Assembly: GCA_918026815.1 (NCBI GenBank)
Contig: CAKJVC010000171.1
Span: 124,001 to 188,000, forward strand
Length of the DNA stretch: 64,000 bases
Source: Chalara sp. BL73
Taxonomy: Eukaryota; Ascomycota; Leotiomycetes; Helotiales
Direction: 5' to 3'
Positions within the stretch are counted from its first letter, which is position 1, and the number at the start of each line of letters is the position of its first letter. Below, piece by piece: positions 1 through 11,183 of the stretch. Position numbers and translations under genes: made by a program. The notes under the pieces are model-generated. The model was given only the letters and a program-made list of their open reading frames with translations, was not told the origin of the DNA and ran no database searches.

Positions 1-634
1 TGAGTCAGGATACAGGCATTGTGATGACGATCTATGGGTTAGAATTGTCATGCTCTGGGCTAATGGATCTTCGCGGAATAACTATCGCAAACCTTGGTGG
101 ACTCAACTGAAGAGAAAATATAAACGTTGAAGGAGGGAGAAGCCTTTTTTTAGATAGTGGAACGGAGTCGAAGAAGGCTTGATAACTTAAAGTCTGCCAT
201 TTACTCTATTAGGCTTAGCCCAAGCCAAGCTGTTCGTACTCGAAGGAGCATCCTCGAGTCATCAAATGAAGGATACTTGCTGCTTTGACGTCGTATAATC
301 CCTTGCGTAACACCTAAGCATCCAACCTGGGTTCATATAGACATCAAATATCGAAGCCGCAATAAAGTCAATATCAGTACTTCGCGTATCTCAGGGGTTC
401 AAGACCCATAATTGTAGCGACTGGATGTGGGCTTCTGCATGTCAGGCCATGGGTTTTAAAGAACCATTATTAACTCAGTCGCCCAACACATGATATATAG
501 TGAGTCTAAACTAATCCTGGGTATTATAAATGATTTCATGACAACGTAAAACTTTCAAACATGACCTAGAAGAAAATATCAGCATGCAGCTTAACTTCAA
601 ATCCCTTCCGGTAAAAATACAGCGGTATTAGAAA
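1..634. other. Intergenic stretch, no gene seen
   Basis: I see no convincing open frame, RNA gene or repeat here. It lies downstream of the SUR7/PalI-like gene that ends at 635 on the minus strand, so its right edge should hold that gene's 3' untranslated region. The left edge is cut by the window. Confidence 0.5.
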
Positions 635-1633
635 TCACCTACTGTTTCGTAGCATTCGTCTTCTTTGCTCTTTCTGCCAAACATCATTCCAAGCCTTCCC
701 AATCAAAGACACATACATCATCACCACACTAGTCCAAACGAACCCCAAGAATCTATCCGTCCAGCCATCATATCGTCCGCTCCATTGAGTATGGTTCAAA
801 TCGAGAGGATCCTTTGGTCTGTTTCTTCCTCTGATCGTGTGTGTAATCAGTGCCGAGGAGACCAACAGAGCCGCTCCTGCTAGCTACATCTTATCAGTAC
901 CGAACGTCAAAGTTAAGTGGAGAGAGGTACGAACCGCCATGAGCACCGTCGAGAGCTTTGCAATATTGAGTTCCAACCACGACCCGGCTCCTGAAAGCTC
1001 ATAAAAATACACCAGTATAGCCAATATGGAGAACACCAACCCCAAGACCAACGTAGCTGCCGGACCCTTTGTATGCACCTCACCAAATTCTACGCCTTCC
1101 GATACGACCGGGTATGACCCATTCTGCGCTGCAAAATTCACAATGAAGGGATCATTGGTCCCAAAATCCCACCCAATAGGCCTAGACACACATTCTGGTT
1201 GTATGTAACGTACGTCACCAGATTCGCCAGCTATCCAGCCAGCACATAGGGAGAGGTAGTGGACTGTAAAGAAGAAGGATCGGATAGGGTATTCGCGTGC
1301 TCCTGATTCATACCCGAGAGGATAGATGAAGTATGGGATGCTGGAGTTGTGCTCTGTCAGAACGGTTTCGTTGTATCGGTAAGCGTACTGTCGCAAGTGG
1401 GTTAGTGAGGGGGGTAGTAGATAGGATGGTGGGAGTACTGTAGCTATTGCGACTTCACTCAGGACGCCTCTTTTGTAGCCCGCGATGAGCGCCAATATCG
1501 AGAACAGAAGGCTCAGAGTGAGGACGAGGAGGACTGCGAGCTGGCGCCAGAGCATGTTGGAGATAAGCGGAAGCAAGCAAGGACTAAACTTGTTGGGCAG
1601 TAAGATGGACTTGTCTTCTAGTTGATCTGCCAC
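635..1633 (-). CDS. SUR7/PalI-like four-span membrane protein
   Basis: Two exons, 935-1633 and 635-883, are joined by a 51-bp phase-0 intron with donor GTTCGT, a CTGAT branch-like site and a TAG acceptor. The product is 315 aa. Hydrophobic segments lie at about residues 28-50, 200-221, 228-250 and 287-305. A long loop between the first two contains Asn-glycosylation sites (NET, NSS, NGS) and a HYLSLCAGW motif. One span, a large outer loop with an aromatic-Cys-Gly element, then three spans is the layout of fungal SUR7/PalI-type plasma membrane proteins, which act in eisosomes or ambient pH sensing. The family call rests on topology and this motif, not on a clear signature, so a generic four-span protein is the alternative. 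The start is the first ATG of the frame. The tail is short and basic and ends near WQKEQRRRM. Confidence 0.6.
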
Positions 1634-2660
1634 GAGACCTGGCTTATATGGCGTCTTTCACTGCAGATGATCTTCCTCGAGAGATGCCATCACGACTCGT
1701 GGTGTTCAGAATCGTTCCATGCTGCCCTATAAAGCAGGTTCAAGCGCCCAAGCCTCCCAGCCTCTTGGATGCGGGGTAGCCACCATTTGCATATCTGAGG
1801 AGCTTGGCAGTCACGAGATGAACGGTGAATACAAAAAAGAATGTGTGCAATGCATATTATGTTGGTTGGGATTGTTTAAAATGTATATTCTGGACTTATA
1901 TCGATGTCACAGACCGGAGGGTGGTCTGATGGACTGGTGGTATTGATTGGTGGCCTGTCCTAAGGCATTAGAGGACAAATAGCTACAGCGCCATTAGTCA
2001 GTTACTCTTCAGATCAAATCCAGATATAGACAGACTATCTCTGCCTTCAGATCGAAGCCTGGCGCGAGATTTAAATGCGAAGTATAGATGGATGTTGATG
2101 ACCTACGTCAGTTACTCCACTGTTAAGCGACCAGAATAGGGGTAAGGCTACTGCAGTTGTGAAACTAAGCCTAGACCTAGGCGTGGCTGGGTCACCCTTT
2201 CTAGACATGGTATGTTATACCAAGATAATCAAAGGCATTAAGAAAGACGCCAGAAACTAGGACTCTTCTACCAAAGATTGGGATTGGATTGTCACCTGAC
2301 TCTAGCCCCACTCTTAGAATAATATAGACAGGAAGCGAAGTATGCTTTTCGCATGTTGTCCCACGCCTGTTCAATCGAACTCCGCACCCTTAACTTCAAT
2401 GCGTCAAGACTACGCCATTCAGTATTGCATGTACGCTAACATGATCGAGACTCATATCAATGTACAACACCAAATGATGGCACAATAGTGGAGTCACTCG
2501 GTGAACATTGACTCTCATCGAAGTATCTCGGCACTGATCGTGCGGAAAAGTTCGCTTTCACAAATATACCTAGTGATAACCGAGCTTTTCTTACTGAAAT
2601 ATCTTAGAGGAGCTCTCTGTATGTCGATATTTACCTCGGAAGAGGAAACTTGCGCGCATA
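1634..2660. promoter_or_regulatory. Divergent intergenic region between SUR7-like and HET genes
   Basis: About 1 kb separates the starts of the minus-strand SUR7-like gene and the plus-strand HET gene, so both promoters must lie here. I see no strong TATA element and no coding frame with family resemblance. Short frames at 1719-1946 and 2501-2713 look incidental. Confidence 0.4.
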
Positions 2661-4787
2661 ATGCTTTGTCAAATCTGCCAAACATCCATCAAGGCTGCAT
2701 TCAATCCCTCTAATCTAGACAACGGGTCTATCAAAGCCTCCGGCATAATCCATGATTTGTTAGAGGGCTTCTATCAATCGATAAGAATAGGATGTTTCGT
2801 CTGTCGGCAGCTATGGGTGAGAATTCTCGAAGAATTGGAGTGTGTTCGCCTGACTTCTGTTGACGAAACTGTACCCAAATCATACGATAGCTTTTATGCG
2901 GATATCGAGGCTCTGAAAGACAATACCGGTGATTTAGATCCACAGTCTCAAGTTCGCTTTGAGGCCGGCTCTACCAACGAGAAAGCATGGATCGTCATGC
3001 GTTTGTCTGGTTGTGACGTTAGAGTCGACTTCATCTTGTGGCCAATAACATCCAAATATGTATCTTCTACCTTGGCCCTCCCGGCTGATTTCTCAAGTCA
3101 AAATCATTCTACTGCAAATAGCACTAGTCTCTGGTGCCATTGGTTTACGGCTTGCACCAAAAGCCATGCGATGTGCAATCGGTCAAAACAGAGTCAGAGT
3201 TTTGTTCCCGACAGACTTATCAAATTGTCCCTTGGCAAGGCCGAAAATAAAGTCAGGTGGCGACTTGTCTGTGGTTCGGATACTGGCATTGTCCCTTATC
3301 TCTCCTTGAGCCATTGCTGGGGCTCATCTCAACATACACGGCTTGAGAAAGACAAATATGCTGGTTTCCTTGAAGTTTCCACTGATGTTGATCTACCCAA
3401 AACATATCAAGATGCCTTCAAAATAGCATTATCCTTGGGTTGTGAATATATCTGGATAGACTCCATGTGCATCCTTCAAGATGATAATGAGGACTGGCGA
3501 ACTCAGTCTTCGAATATGGGTAATATATACGGTAATGCCCAATGCAACATTGCTGCTACCTGGGCTGAAGATGGAAATGACGGATGTTTCAGCGAGAGAG
3601 ATACATGCGTGATAGAGCCGACAACAGTTACGCTTGATTTTACACTAAACAATACGAGGGAGTATCTGTTATATGAATACTCTACCCTGCATGAGGATGT
3701 CACAAAAGCTCCGCTCAACACGCGGGCTTGGGTTATGCAAGAGCGATATCTCGCAAAGAGGCAGCTCAGCTTCGCCAAACGGCAAATGTATTGGGAATGT
3801 CGTGAGCTATTTGCCTCGGAGCAATTTCCTGCCGGCGTGCCACCAGAGATGTGGAATTATTCTATCCTTCCCCGCGCCGAGCCAAGCCCGAGATTGAACT
3901 ATGAGAACGAAATAAAACTGGTTCAGTCTTGGTGTGAGCTGGTGGAAGAGTACTCAACATGCAGTTTGAGCCACGGTACAGATAAAATGAGCGCCTTGGC
4001 TGGCCTGGCTGGGGAGATGCGAAATACAACGAACGACATCTACTTGGCTGGGCATTGGAGACGAAACCTCCACAAACAACTATGCTGGACGCACGAAGTC
4101 GATCATCTTCACGGGCTTACTCGATCTAGATATCCATCCTACGTCGCTCCTACCTGGTCATGGGCAAGTTTTGCCGGCCCAATTTTGATGGACCTTTTCT
4201 ACTATAATAATGGTTTCAATGGAACTTCGCTGGTGCACGTTAAGGATGTCTCAGTCAAAGCGGAGGATCCGTCCCAGCTGCATGGCTTTACATACCTTAG
4301 CCTGACTTTGAAAGGAATTGCTCTCTCAGGGAACGCCGTATACACAGGCGATAAGGACAGAGATCACCCCTATAAGTACTCGCTATCCTTATACGACGAA
4401 GCGAACACGTTAGGATTACGATTGGCAACAGCTTTGGAGGTCATCATTCTTTGGGATGAGAATTTATCTCCCTCCGAGCAAGATCCAGATCGGCGGCTCA
4501 GAATAGAGGAAGAACGAGAGGGGAACCTGCAGTTTATGTTTATATATCTAGGCGACCATTGGGGGGACCAACGGGAGCTTGTGGGTCTGGTGTTGAAACA
4601 AGTCCCTGCGCTAGGAGAAGAAAGACCTTCATATTCAAGGCTTGGAGTTTTCAAGGCACATAAGCCAAATGAACTCCTGCAAAGGAAAGGATTAGGATAT
4701 ATCACAGATGATGGCAATTTCAGGGACTCGATAGACCTTAACAATCCAACCGTAGCTGGTTTAGTCCATGAAATCGTCATTATTTAG
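2661..4787 (+). CDS. HET-domain (heterokaryon incompatibility) protein
   Basis: This is a single uninterrupted exon of 708 codons. Residues about 211-375 carry the HET domain (Pfam PF06985): a YLSLSHCWG block, a PKTYQDA block, then YIWIDSMCILQDD, a NMGNIYGNA stretch and the NTRAWVMQER block. An N-terminal CQIC pair and a second pair, CFVC near residue 48, are common in this class and may bind metal. HET proteins mediate non-self recognition and can trigger cell death when fungal strains fuse; the C-terminal half is variable and may act in recognition. The ATG at 2661 is used because it precedes the CQIC motif. The gene ends about 430 bp before the decayed small-membrane-protein copy A on the opposite strand. 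All the usual HET blocks are present and no frameshift or stop is seen, so it looks functional. Its specificity cannot be told. Confidence 0.92.
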   Translation: MLCQICQTSIKAAFNPSNLDNGSIKASGIIHDLLEGFYQSIRIGCFVCRQLWVRILEELECVRLTSVDETVPKSYDSFYADIEALKDNTGDLDPQSQVRFEAGSTNEKAWIVMRLSGCDVRVDFILWPITSKYVSSTLALPADFSSQNHSTANSTSLWCHWFTACTKSHAMCNRSKQSQSFVPDRLIKLSLGKAENKVRWRLVCGSDTGIVPYLSLSHCWGSSQHTRLEKDKYAGFLEVSTDVDLPKTYQDAFKIALSLGCEYIWIDSMCILQDDNEDWRTQSSNMGNIYGNAQCNIAATWAEDGNDGCFSERDTCVIEPTTVTLDFTLNNTREYLLYEYSTLHEDVTKAPLNTRAWVMQERYLAKRQLSFAKRQMYWECRELFASEQFPAGVPPEMWNYSILPRAEPSPRLNYENEIKLVQSWCELVEEYSTCSLSHGTDKMSALAGLAGEMRNTTNDIYLAGHWRRNLHKQLCWTHEVDHLHGLTRSRYPSYVAPTWSWASFAGPILMDLFYYNNGFNGTSLVHVKDVSVKAEDPSQLHGFTYLSLTLKGIALSGNAVYTGDKDRDHPYKYSLSLYDEANTLGLRLATALEVIILWDENLSPSEQDPDRRLRIEEEREGNLQFMFIYLGDHWGDQRELVGLVLKQVPALGEERPSYSRLGVFKAHKPNELLQRKGLGYITDDGNFRDSIDLNNPTVAGLVHEIVII

Positions 4788-5214
4788 GCTGAAAGGTCTG
4801 TCGTGGTACTCTGAACACCGCCCTCAAAGGATGCTTTCTGAAACCCAACTTCAGCGCGCTGCCGAATTAGTTACTACAATGTACTTATATTTACAAAGGC
4901 TGTGGAACCCCGGTAGGTATTTTTATTCTTCGGAGGGAATCTTTAGCGGAATGGTTCTCTAACTTAGGTTCTTAGGCACATGATAGTGAGCATCAATGTC
5001 TCTGATAGGGGTGCGAAAAAACGTGACGCATTACAGTTTGTCTCGTCCGGCTTGATAAGAGATACAATTTGTTGGGGGGCAAGGCCTGACGATTTTTCGC
5101 ACGTAAACCATAAAATAACACTTCACTTAAAGAAAATTAGTTGCAAATTCTTTCTGCTATTGGTAAACCAATAAATATAATAAGCCATCCTTTCTCGAGC
5201 CAATGCTACTTATT

Positions 5215-5583
5215 TTAACTACGACGCTTAGAAGTAGTTTCTCTCTTCCCCACCCACCATTTCCGTGAGTGAGACTCCTCCATCATTATGTCTCCTTGTC
5301 TTTGTATCCGTATCTCGCGATCGGCCGCTTGCTTGGAGCTTAGATGAGAGCATTCCAGGTCTCCTGTGACACAGCGTCAATTCAAAGCAACATACAAGTT
5401 ATGTCCGAGTAGTGCATACTACATGATTGGCGGCGAGCCGAAAGCGTGAGCCATACCGTAGCGACTGCAAGGCTGATGGAAGCCATGCCGCATGACAAGG
5501 CTATGATATCGCTGGAAGATACTGCTTGTGTGATCATAGAATAAGCACTCGCTTTGTAGCATTCAATACTAGTACCTACGCAT
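5215..5583 (-). pseudogene. Small membrane family copy A (disrupted)
   Basis: This copy follows the family architecture. Exon 1 is 5580-5583 (ATGC), then a 58-bp intron with donor GTAGGT and acceptor GCAG. Exon 2 (5423-5521) encodes MLSSSDIIALSCGMAS, a hydrophobic span and the basic end SARRQS. The tail exon 5215-5363 stays open for 48 codons and carries DLE and later MMEE-HSRKWW, matching the tail of copy E. The disruption sits exactly at the second splice junction: the last base of exon 2 is T, and joining T to GA makes TGA. In copy E the matching base is G. Translation would therefore stop after about 34 residues, just behind the span. A retained second intron gives 47 residues. It lies tail to tail with the HET gene. 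It may be a recent pseudogene, or it may make a minimal membrane peptide. Confidence 0.6.
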
Positions 5584-6451
5584 ACTGCAATAATAAAGTC
5601 AACTCGAAGAATCTGGCTCGTCTTTTTACAATCGCAGGTAAGGAGTAAAGTTGTGAACATTTTATATCTTGTTCCTCCCGGCACATTTCTGTACATACGG
5701 GCTGATCGACCAGTAGTTTGGTACATAAAGTACACCAAGGTCCATGGCCGACAGAGCGAATATGGCCCGCCATAGAACACATATGTTTCTGTCTGATTCG
5801 CTGGAGGTCCAGGTGTTTGCCTCAGTGGCGCATAATGTAGTGAATCTCCCTTCCAGGGTTTCCTCTTTGTTCTCCAATCACGGGCCACCCGCTGCCCTTG
5901 CCGCTAGGTTGATTAAGTTCTCACAAACGTGACCAACAGCCAATCAGCGTGCATTATTCGACCTAAAACCAGCTGGTTAAGCCAACCAAGGCGGAAACCC
6001 AATAATGGCTCATTTGTCTGTGTTCCATCTACAATAAGGTCCATTGCCTCAAAGTGACGCACTGGTTCGACCGTTTACTGCGCGGATCATCGAGCCTGTC
6101 TTGCCCAGCCTAGGATACTCACCCTGTCTTCGATGTAACGGCCGCTTGGAATAGCAATCCTGTGTATCTTCCTCCGGCTTGTATAAAATTATCTTAATCG
6201 CGTCATGAGGAAAATCATCGCTATCAGCGCTATTGATGGCTCCTGCGCAGAGATCAGACGTGAAGAGGGGGCAGGAGGACGAGATGAATTGCTCTGAAGG
6301 ACTAATGACTCTAGGCAAACAGTATACTCGCGGATAAAGCCTTGAAAATGATCAATCCGAGATGTTGAATCCTGCATCTAGAAGCGGTCAAGGTGGATGC
6401 ATATGTTGAAAGCAAGAGAAGTGGGAAATGTGAAGAAGAACTGGGCTTGAA
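5584..6451. other. Intergenic stretch upstream of copy A
   Basis: The frame that runs through 5382-5888 on the minus strand is the membrane exon of copy A read through its first intron, so it is not a separate gene. I see nothing else that I can name. Confidence 0.4.
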
Positions 6452-6486
6452 CGGAAATGGCTCACTTACTGAGTGAGCCATTTCCG
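6452..6486. repeat. Perfect 15-bp inverted repeat (hairpin)
   Basis: CGGAAATGGCTCACT at 6452-6466 and its exact reverse complement at 6472-6486 flank a five-base loop (TACTG). With one gap the pairing extends three bases outward. It could be a terminator-like or cruciform structure, or the fused ends of a small inverted-repeat element. No gene end lies beside it. Confidence 0.75.
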
Positions 6487-7207
6487 GTTAGCCTTTCGAT
6501 GGCCCGTGCCATGCTCGCGAGTTCCCGCTACTGCACCTCACGACAGGCAGATCATCCTCCACCCGCCGTGCATCCTCGATCCCTTCCACACCGTCGCATT
6601 TGGTGTGCGCCTCCACGTTTTCTACAATGCAAATGATGATGCTTCAAGCAGCCAATCGAATATTCTGTCAAGTATAATAATTATAGCCTAGTTGCATCAT
6701 AATTCACAAATTTCATTCCAACTTTGTTGAGTTATTCTGATGCAAATGACAGACACATTCTGTGATTCTCTCTAATGGCTACCACGGCGGAGAAAAAGCG
6801 ACTTCAAACCGTCGCCACGGGAGAGGAAGGAAATTCAAGGCTATGATGTGCTTACGCCCTCTAGGAGTACGTACCCTCGTAGCAGTTAAACCCGTGTTCC
6901 GTTTAGGCGGGCGTTTAAGGCGGTCATTTCAACAAAAAATACTATAGATATTTTCATATACGATGGATCACAACGACATTTCCGGGGTGTTGATGCCAAG
7001 CTCTGTGTTGGGGGATTGTGGAGTCACAAAACAAGAGTCGAGTTCCAGGCTGGACTCCGAAAACCTGGACGACCGACGAACTAAATAATTGCATGCATGC
7101 AGCTAATCCCCAGCTGCTTATGTCATGCTACGAGATCTGTGAAACATATCACAGGCTATTGATCTATCGTATATTATTATCTATTGACCACACTATGTAT
7201 CATTTCT

Positions 7208-7223
7208 CCCCCCCCCCCCCCCC
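7208..7223. repeat. Poly(C) run of 16
   Basis: Homopolymer of C in otherwise non-coding DNA between copies A and B. Its length may be uncertain in the assembly. Confidence 0.8.
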
Positions 7224-7691
7224 TAGCGCCGTGAACTGTCGGTCTTACATGTACTTTCTTTAACCATGCCCCGTTTTTATGCTGGCGTCTCCGAATCGAA
7301 ATTGCCGCTTCCTCTCAATCAGTCACGTACGAATAGATGCGTACTATGTCCGTTGCATCGCACTCAAGCGTGGGCAACTTCGGCTTAGATTCCCACGTGG
7401 CTTTCCCTGTGCCAAGTGTTGTTGGCCGTTCCTGTCGTGTTTTCGCGCTTGTCAATTGGTTAGCCAGAATAAATGTGAGAATCTGCACCATGAGCATCGC
7501 TTAAGAGAACTAACCCACCATGCCTTCAACCCGTCTGTTCTTGAAGTATAAGAGGCCGCACGCCTTAATTTGGTTTGCAACTAGAGTTCTGAAGACTTCT
7601 TGCCTGAGTTTCTTCTTCAACAAGCAAAAAGATCCCAATAAACTCAATTACATTTAAATATCATTTCCTGCTGAGGTTGCCATTGCTGAGA

Positions 7692-8053
7692 ATGTGTTAG
7701 TACTATTTGATACATTTTGATGACTAATATGTCACGTGCTCAAACATATACAGTATCCTCGAGCGACGCGATAGCCTTGTCATGCGGGGTTATTTCTATA
7801 ACACTGGCAGTGGCGACAATTTGGGTTACTAAAGCTGCTAGGCGGGAGACCCACAGTTCGTAACTATATTCTCCCGACAGCATACCCTGTCTTCTAACTA
7901 GAAGTTGTAGGAGACCTTGAAAGGCTTCATGAAGGGAATATTCATGGAGGACGAGTCGTAAAGAGGAACATGGAGGCATATATGATGATTGAAGAGCTGC
8001 AATTGCGAAGATTGTGGATGAGGAATAGGGACGGGCCAGGAAAGCAGATCTAA
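7692..8053 (+). pseudogene. Small membrane family copy B (junction out of frame)
   Basis: Exon 1 is 7692-7695 (ATGT), followed by a 58-bp intron (GTTAGT to TACAG). Exon 2 starts at 7754 and encodes MLSSSDAIALSCGVIS, a hydrophobic span ending near IWVTK, and AARRETHSS. The tail exon 7911-8053 reads GDLERLHEG and later MMIEELQLRRLWM, matching the tail of copy E in the same frame. The only visible donor, GTAACT at 7860, leaves exon 2 in phase 2, while the tail needs phase 1, so splicing would shift the frame. Without splicing a TAA at 7861 ends a 37-residue peptide just after the span. Either the tail has been lost recently, or the peptide works as a bare membrane anchor. It is on the strand opposite to A, C, D and E and converges on copy C. 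Confidence 0.6.
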
Positions 8054-8653
8054 CAAAAGCGAGAGTAACAGCAATTGGAAACTTCAAAGCACCTAGAATC
8101 CGGAACATAAACTCGCTGCCTCATCGTCATTGTGTTTCCTGCTACACTAAATAAGGCACTGGGGTCTCTCCCGCTCGCTGGAACACACTTTGATGAAGAG
8201 ATTCATGCGAAGTCTTGAAGTGTTCATAGCCCTTCGTATCCTCCTTGCCAGGGTGATAAAATAGAATGCTAAGTTATGGTACGCCCATGTCCCAGACGTT
8301 GTGGTATGTTTTATGAGACACGCAACGATACCTTGCTCTCACTAGAGGCAAACTTCTTATAGAGAATGCAGAGAAACGCATAGATAAAAAAAGGTCTGGT
8401 AAGAAACCTCACACAAGTCCAGGTATTGCTCCATCACAATCTTGCAACAAACGAGACAGCAGACTTCTGCTCCTAAGTCTGCAATATGGAATCCTTCTTC
8501 GCAGACTCTGGGAAGAAGCGTATCGCTTTTCTGAAACACCTCATATTTCCGCGCCTCTATCTAGACCTAACCCCAGAAGCCTGCATTGTATCAACGTTCC
8601 GATCATCTGCCGCCTCCAAACTTGAGGTTCCCGAGCTATGCCAGTTCGTACGG

Positions 8654-8905
8654 TTATGGAAGGTCGTGAATGTGAATTCTTTTGATATCGTCTGCGGCAT
8701 GTAAGAAGGAGCTCATCTCTCGATAACAGTGTAGCATGCCTTGGCAACGACGGTGGGCAAAACCGGTAGCCCATATAGCTATAATGTTGAGACTGACGGA
8801 TGCAAGCCCAATGGACAAGGCGATAATATCGCTGGACGACGCTATTATATGTTGGTTAGCATATGGAGTTCAAGATCTGAGCTTGGAACGAAAGCACATA
8901 CACAT
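8654..8905 (-). CDS. Small single-span membrane protein, family copy C
   Basis: Exon 1 is 8902-8905 (ATGT), then a 60-bp intron with donor GTATGT, a CTAAC branch-like site and acceptor AATAG. Exon 2 (8740-8841) encodes MSSSSDIIALSIGLAS, a hydrophobic span and the end AHRRCQ. In the position of the second intron the donor reads GCATGC and a CAG acceptor follows at 8692-8694, so this copy needs a GC-AG intron of 48 bp. The joined tail is DDIKRIHIHDLP, then TAA. The total is 47 aa. The DNA after this stop still aligns with the tail of copy D (an ACGA-CTGGCATA block), so the stop is premature relative to D. The predicted orientation is a short outer N-terminus and a basic inner C-terminus. Function is unknown. 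It may already be non-functional if the GC donor is not used. Confidence 0.5.
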
Positions 8906-11163
8906 ATTCAAATCTGTATTGAGTTTCTCGAAAGTACTGAAGGGATTGGATATTAGAGAAGCGACAATTCGGAAGAGGAGGGAGGATTTATACTTTTTTG
9001 GATGGAAAGAACATCGCTGCACCCACAGGTTGTTAATCGATCTATACGTGATTCCGCTAGGCAACGCATCCTAAGGAAACGCAAGGCTCAACCGTCCCGG
9101 GTCATCCACCTCCGCAGCCCAAGCAAAGATCGATGAATGAAATGTAAGAGAGCATATCATATTTGGCCCTGTGGATATTCGCTACGCCGTACGTGGTAAA
9201 GAGTGAGTTTTGCAGGCGAAAATTCTTGATTGTGACTGAAGTATGGCGCATTACAGATACATATTGACCGACGTGGACAAAAGCAACATTGCAACAGTGT
9301 GGACGAGGTACCTGCCAAAACAAAAGACTTTATTGCTTTTGTTTGGCGTTGTCTCAGATCGGGGACTGGTCCGGTGGGAAAGCCTCTTGGTGCGGCCTGT
9401 ATTATATTGCAAGCTGCGCGAGGAAAGTAGATTTAATAGTCCTGGCGGTGTGCGTTATGAGAAGCAGACATCCGGACAAGGAGAAGGGGATGGCGGCCCA
9501 GGGGTAAGCCCTTCCCCCCGTGGTGCTAAGCATTCATTCGTCCAATAATGGGATGTTAGAAGCTTCCAGCTCGGTGTTGCGCACTTGACACGCTTGAACC
9601 GACTCCGCACGGAATCAAGCACACGTACCGCACAACGAGGAGGTGAAGGCCTAGATTATTCAGTAAAAGTGTGGGCCAAATCGTCACTTTATGTCAAAGC
9701 ACACTTCTTTTTGGCACAACAAACCTCGCCCACCGCTGAGACACAAGACTGTTTGCCGTGCGTGGATTTACGATACCGGATATTGCTAAAATGCTCGCAA
9801 GGAGGCTGCAAAGCCATCAATGCAGTAGATCTTCGTATCACATCGCATTATCAGATATGTAGTATGAACCTTGAATCAAATGGCACACGCCTCTTCGTGG
9901 AGGTCAAGGAGCCAGTATTCTTGTCCAGGAGAGATAAAGAGGTCCTCGAAGGAGAGGATATTTTGGTTGTCCTACAAAGATTCTGAAGCAGTCTCTTGCT
10001 TTCCAACCGTAGCGAACGGGAGTATGGTTCAGAGATTCATTCTGCAATCAGAGTCTATGAGGCTTTCGGCTCAAAGTTACGAAGAAGTTCAGCAGACTCG
10101 CGTATCAAAATATCTCGTAAGAATCCGAGACATTATAGTTGGGCTTCTTCAAGATTAGTTGAGCTTCTGGGCTCCAGGTTCTAGCATAGGTACAAACCGT
10201 TGCTCAACCCGCCATTCGTGAAGTTGCTGGTTCAGACTCCGTCCTTGCATGCCGTATCTACTGCCATGTGTTCAGTGGCCATGGTTGATGTAGAATTCGC
10301 CTTTTGTCTCTGAAAATACAAACTAGCCAGAATGTAAATGGCGAAACTGCAAAGATGGAAAGTCGCATCGACGTGAGTCAGGACACATCTTCACGCCCTT
10401 CATAATTGAAGCATCACAGTATTCTCCCAGCCTGCTACTTGCTATCGCTTCGATTGAGACCTCCTTGCCCTTACGCCTCCTTGTGAACTTCATTTATTAT
10501 GGCCCTTGTTGTTGAACTCGAAGTTCATTATCGAACTTGAAGGATGGATAGATCAGATTTCGGCTTCTAAAATCCCCTGTTCTTTTAATGTCAGTGTATA
10601 GAATAATATTTGCCAGGAGAAATTAAAACGCACCTTGAAAATAACGACGAACTGCGTGGGTAATTTATAGATTCACCACCACCGTGTTATGACAGATGAT
10701 TCCACATGACACGTGGATGATATCACTTGAAAATAGTTCCTGTGCAAACCGAGTATCAGGTACGAGCTCGTTGTCTCGTGAACTTGAATATCTGATGCAT
10801 ATTCCACGGTGTTTGTAATTGAGAGGTCACCTGGGAAGTTATTCCACGGCCGCTGCTGACTGTAAGAACTGTCCGCACCTATTTGATGCTTGTATTTCAC
10901 TGACTCCCGCTACACGGAGTCCCGAGATAGAGAAATATGGGCAATTTCAGAACGGTTAACACGGCACAACGGGGTAAATATGATCTTGGGGCGCCATACA
11001 AGAAATAATATTTACAACCAACATGTGGATGTGTTTGTGGTTGGCTAGCATAAGGCTGGATATAAGTCCTTAATACGACCCTACCGTACATACGCCCAGC
11101 TTAGCAGTGTGGTGGGTCAAGGATCTACCAAAACGCGTGAAAGCGCAGTGGGGGCGGAGGGGC
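8906..11163. other. Gene-poor region, no supported gene
   Basis: Several overlapping short frames occur (for example 9585-9986 plus), none with a motif I recognise, and none favoured by a start context or splice signals. It is best read as decayed or intergenic DNA. Confidence 0.4.
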
Positions 11164-11183
11164 GGAATGGAATGGAATGGAAT
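11164..11183 (+). repeat. (GGAAT)4 microsatellite
   Basis: Four perfect tandem copies of GGAAT. No gene is attached. Confidence 0.85.

Noticed and set aside
5382..5888. 168-codon minus-strand frame as a gene
   Set aside because: Its C-terminal third is the membrane exon of family copy A read through intron 1; the N-terminal part has no motif and is better explained as leader and intron.
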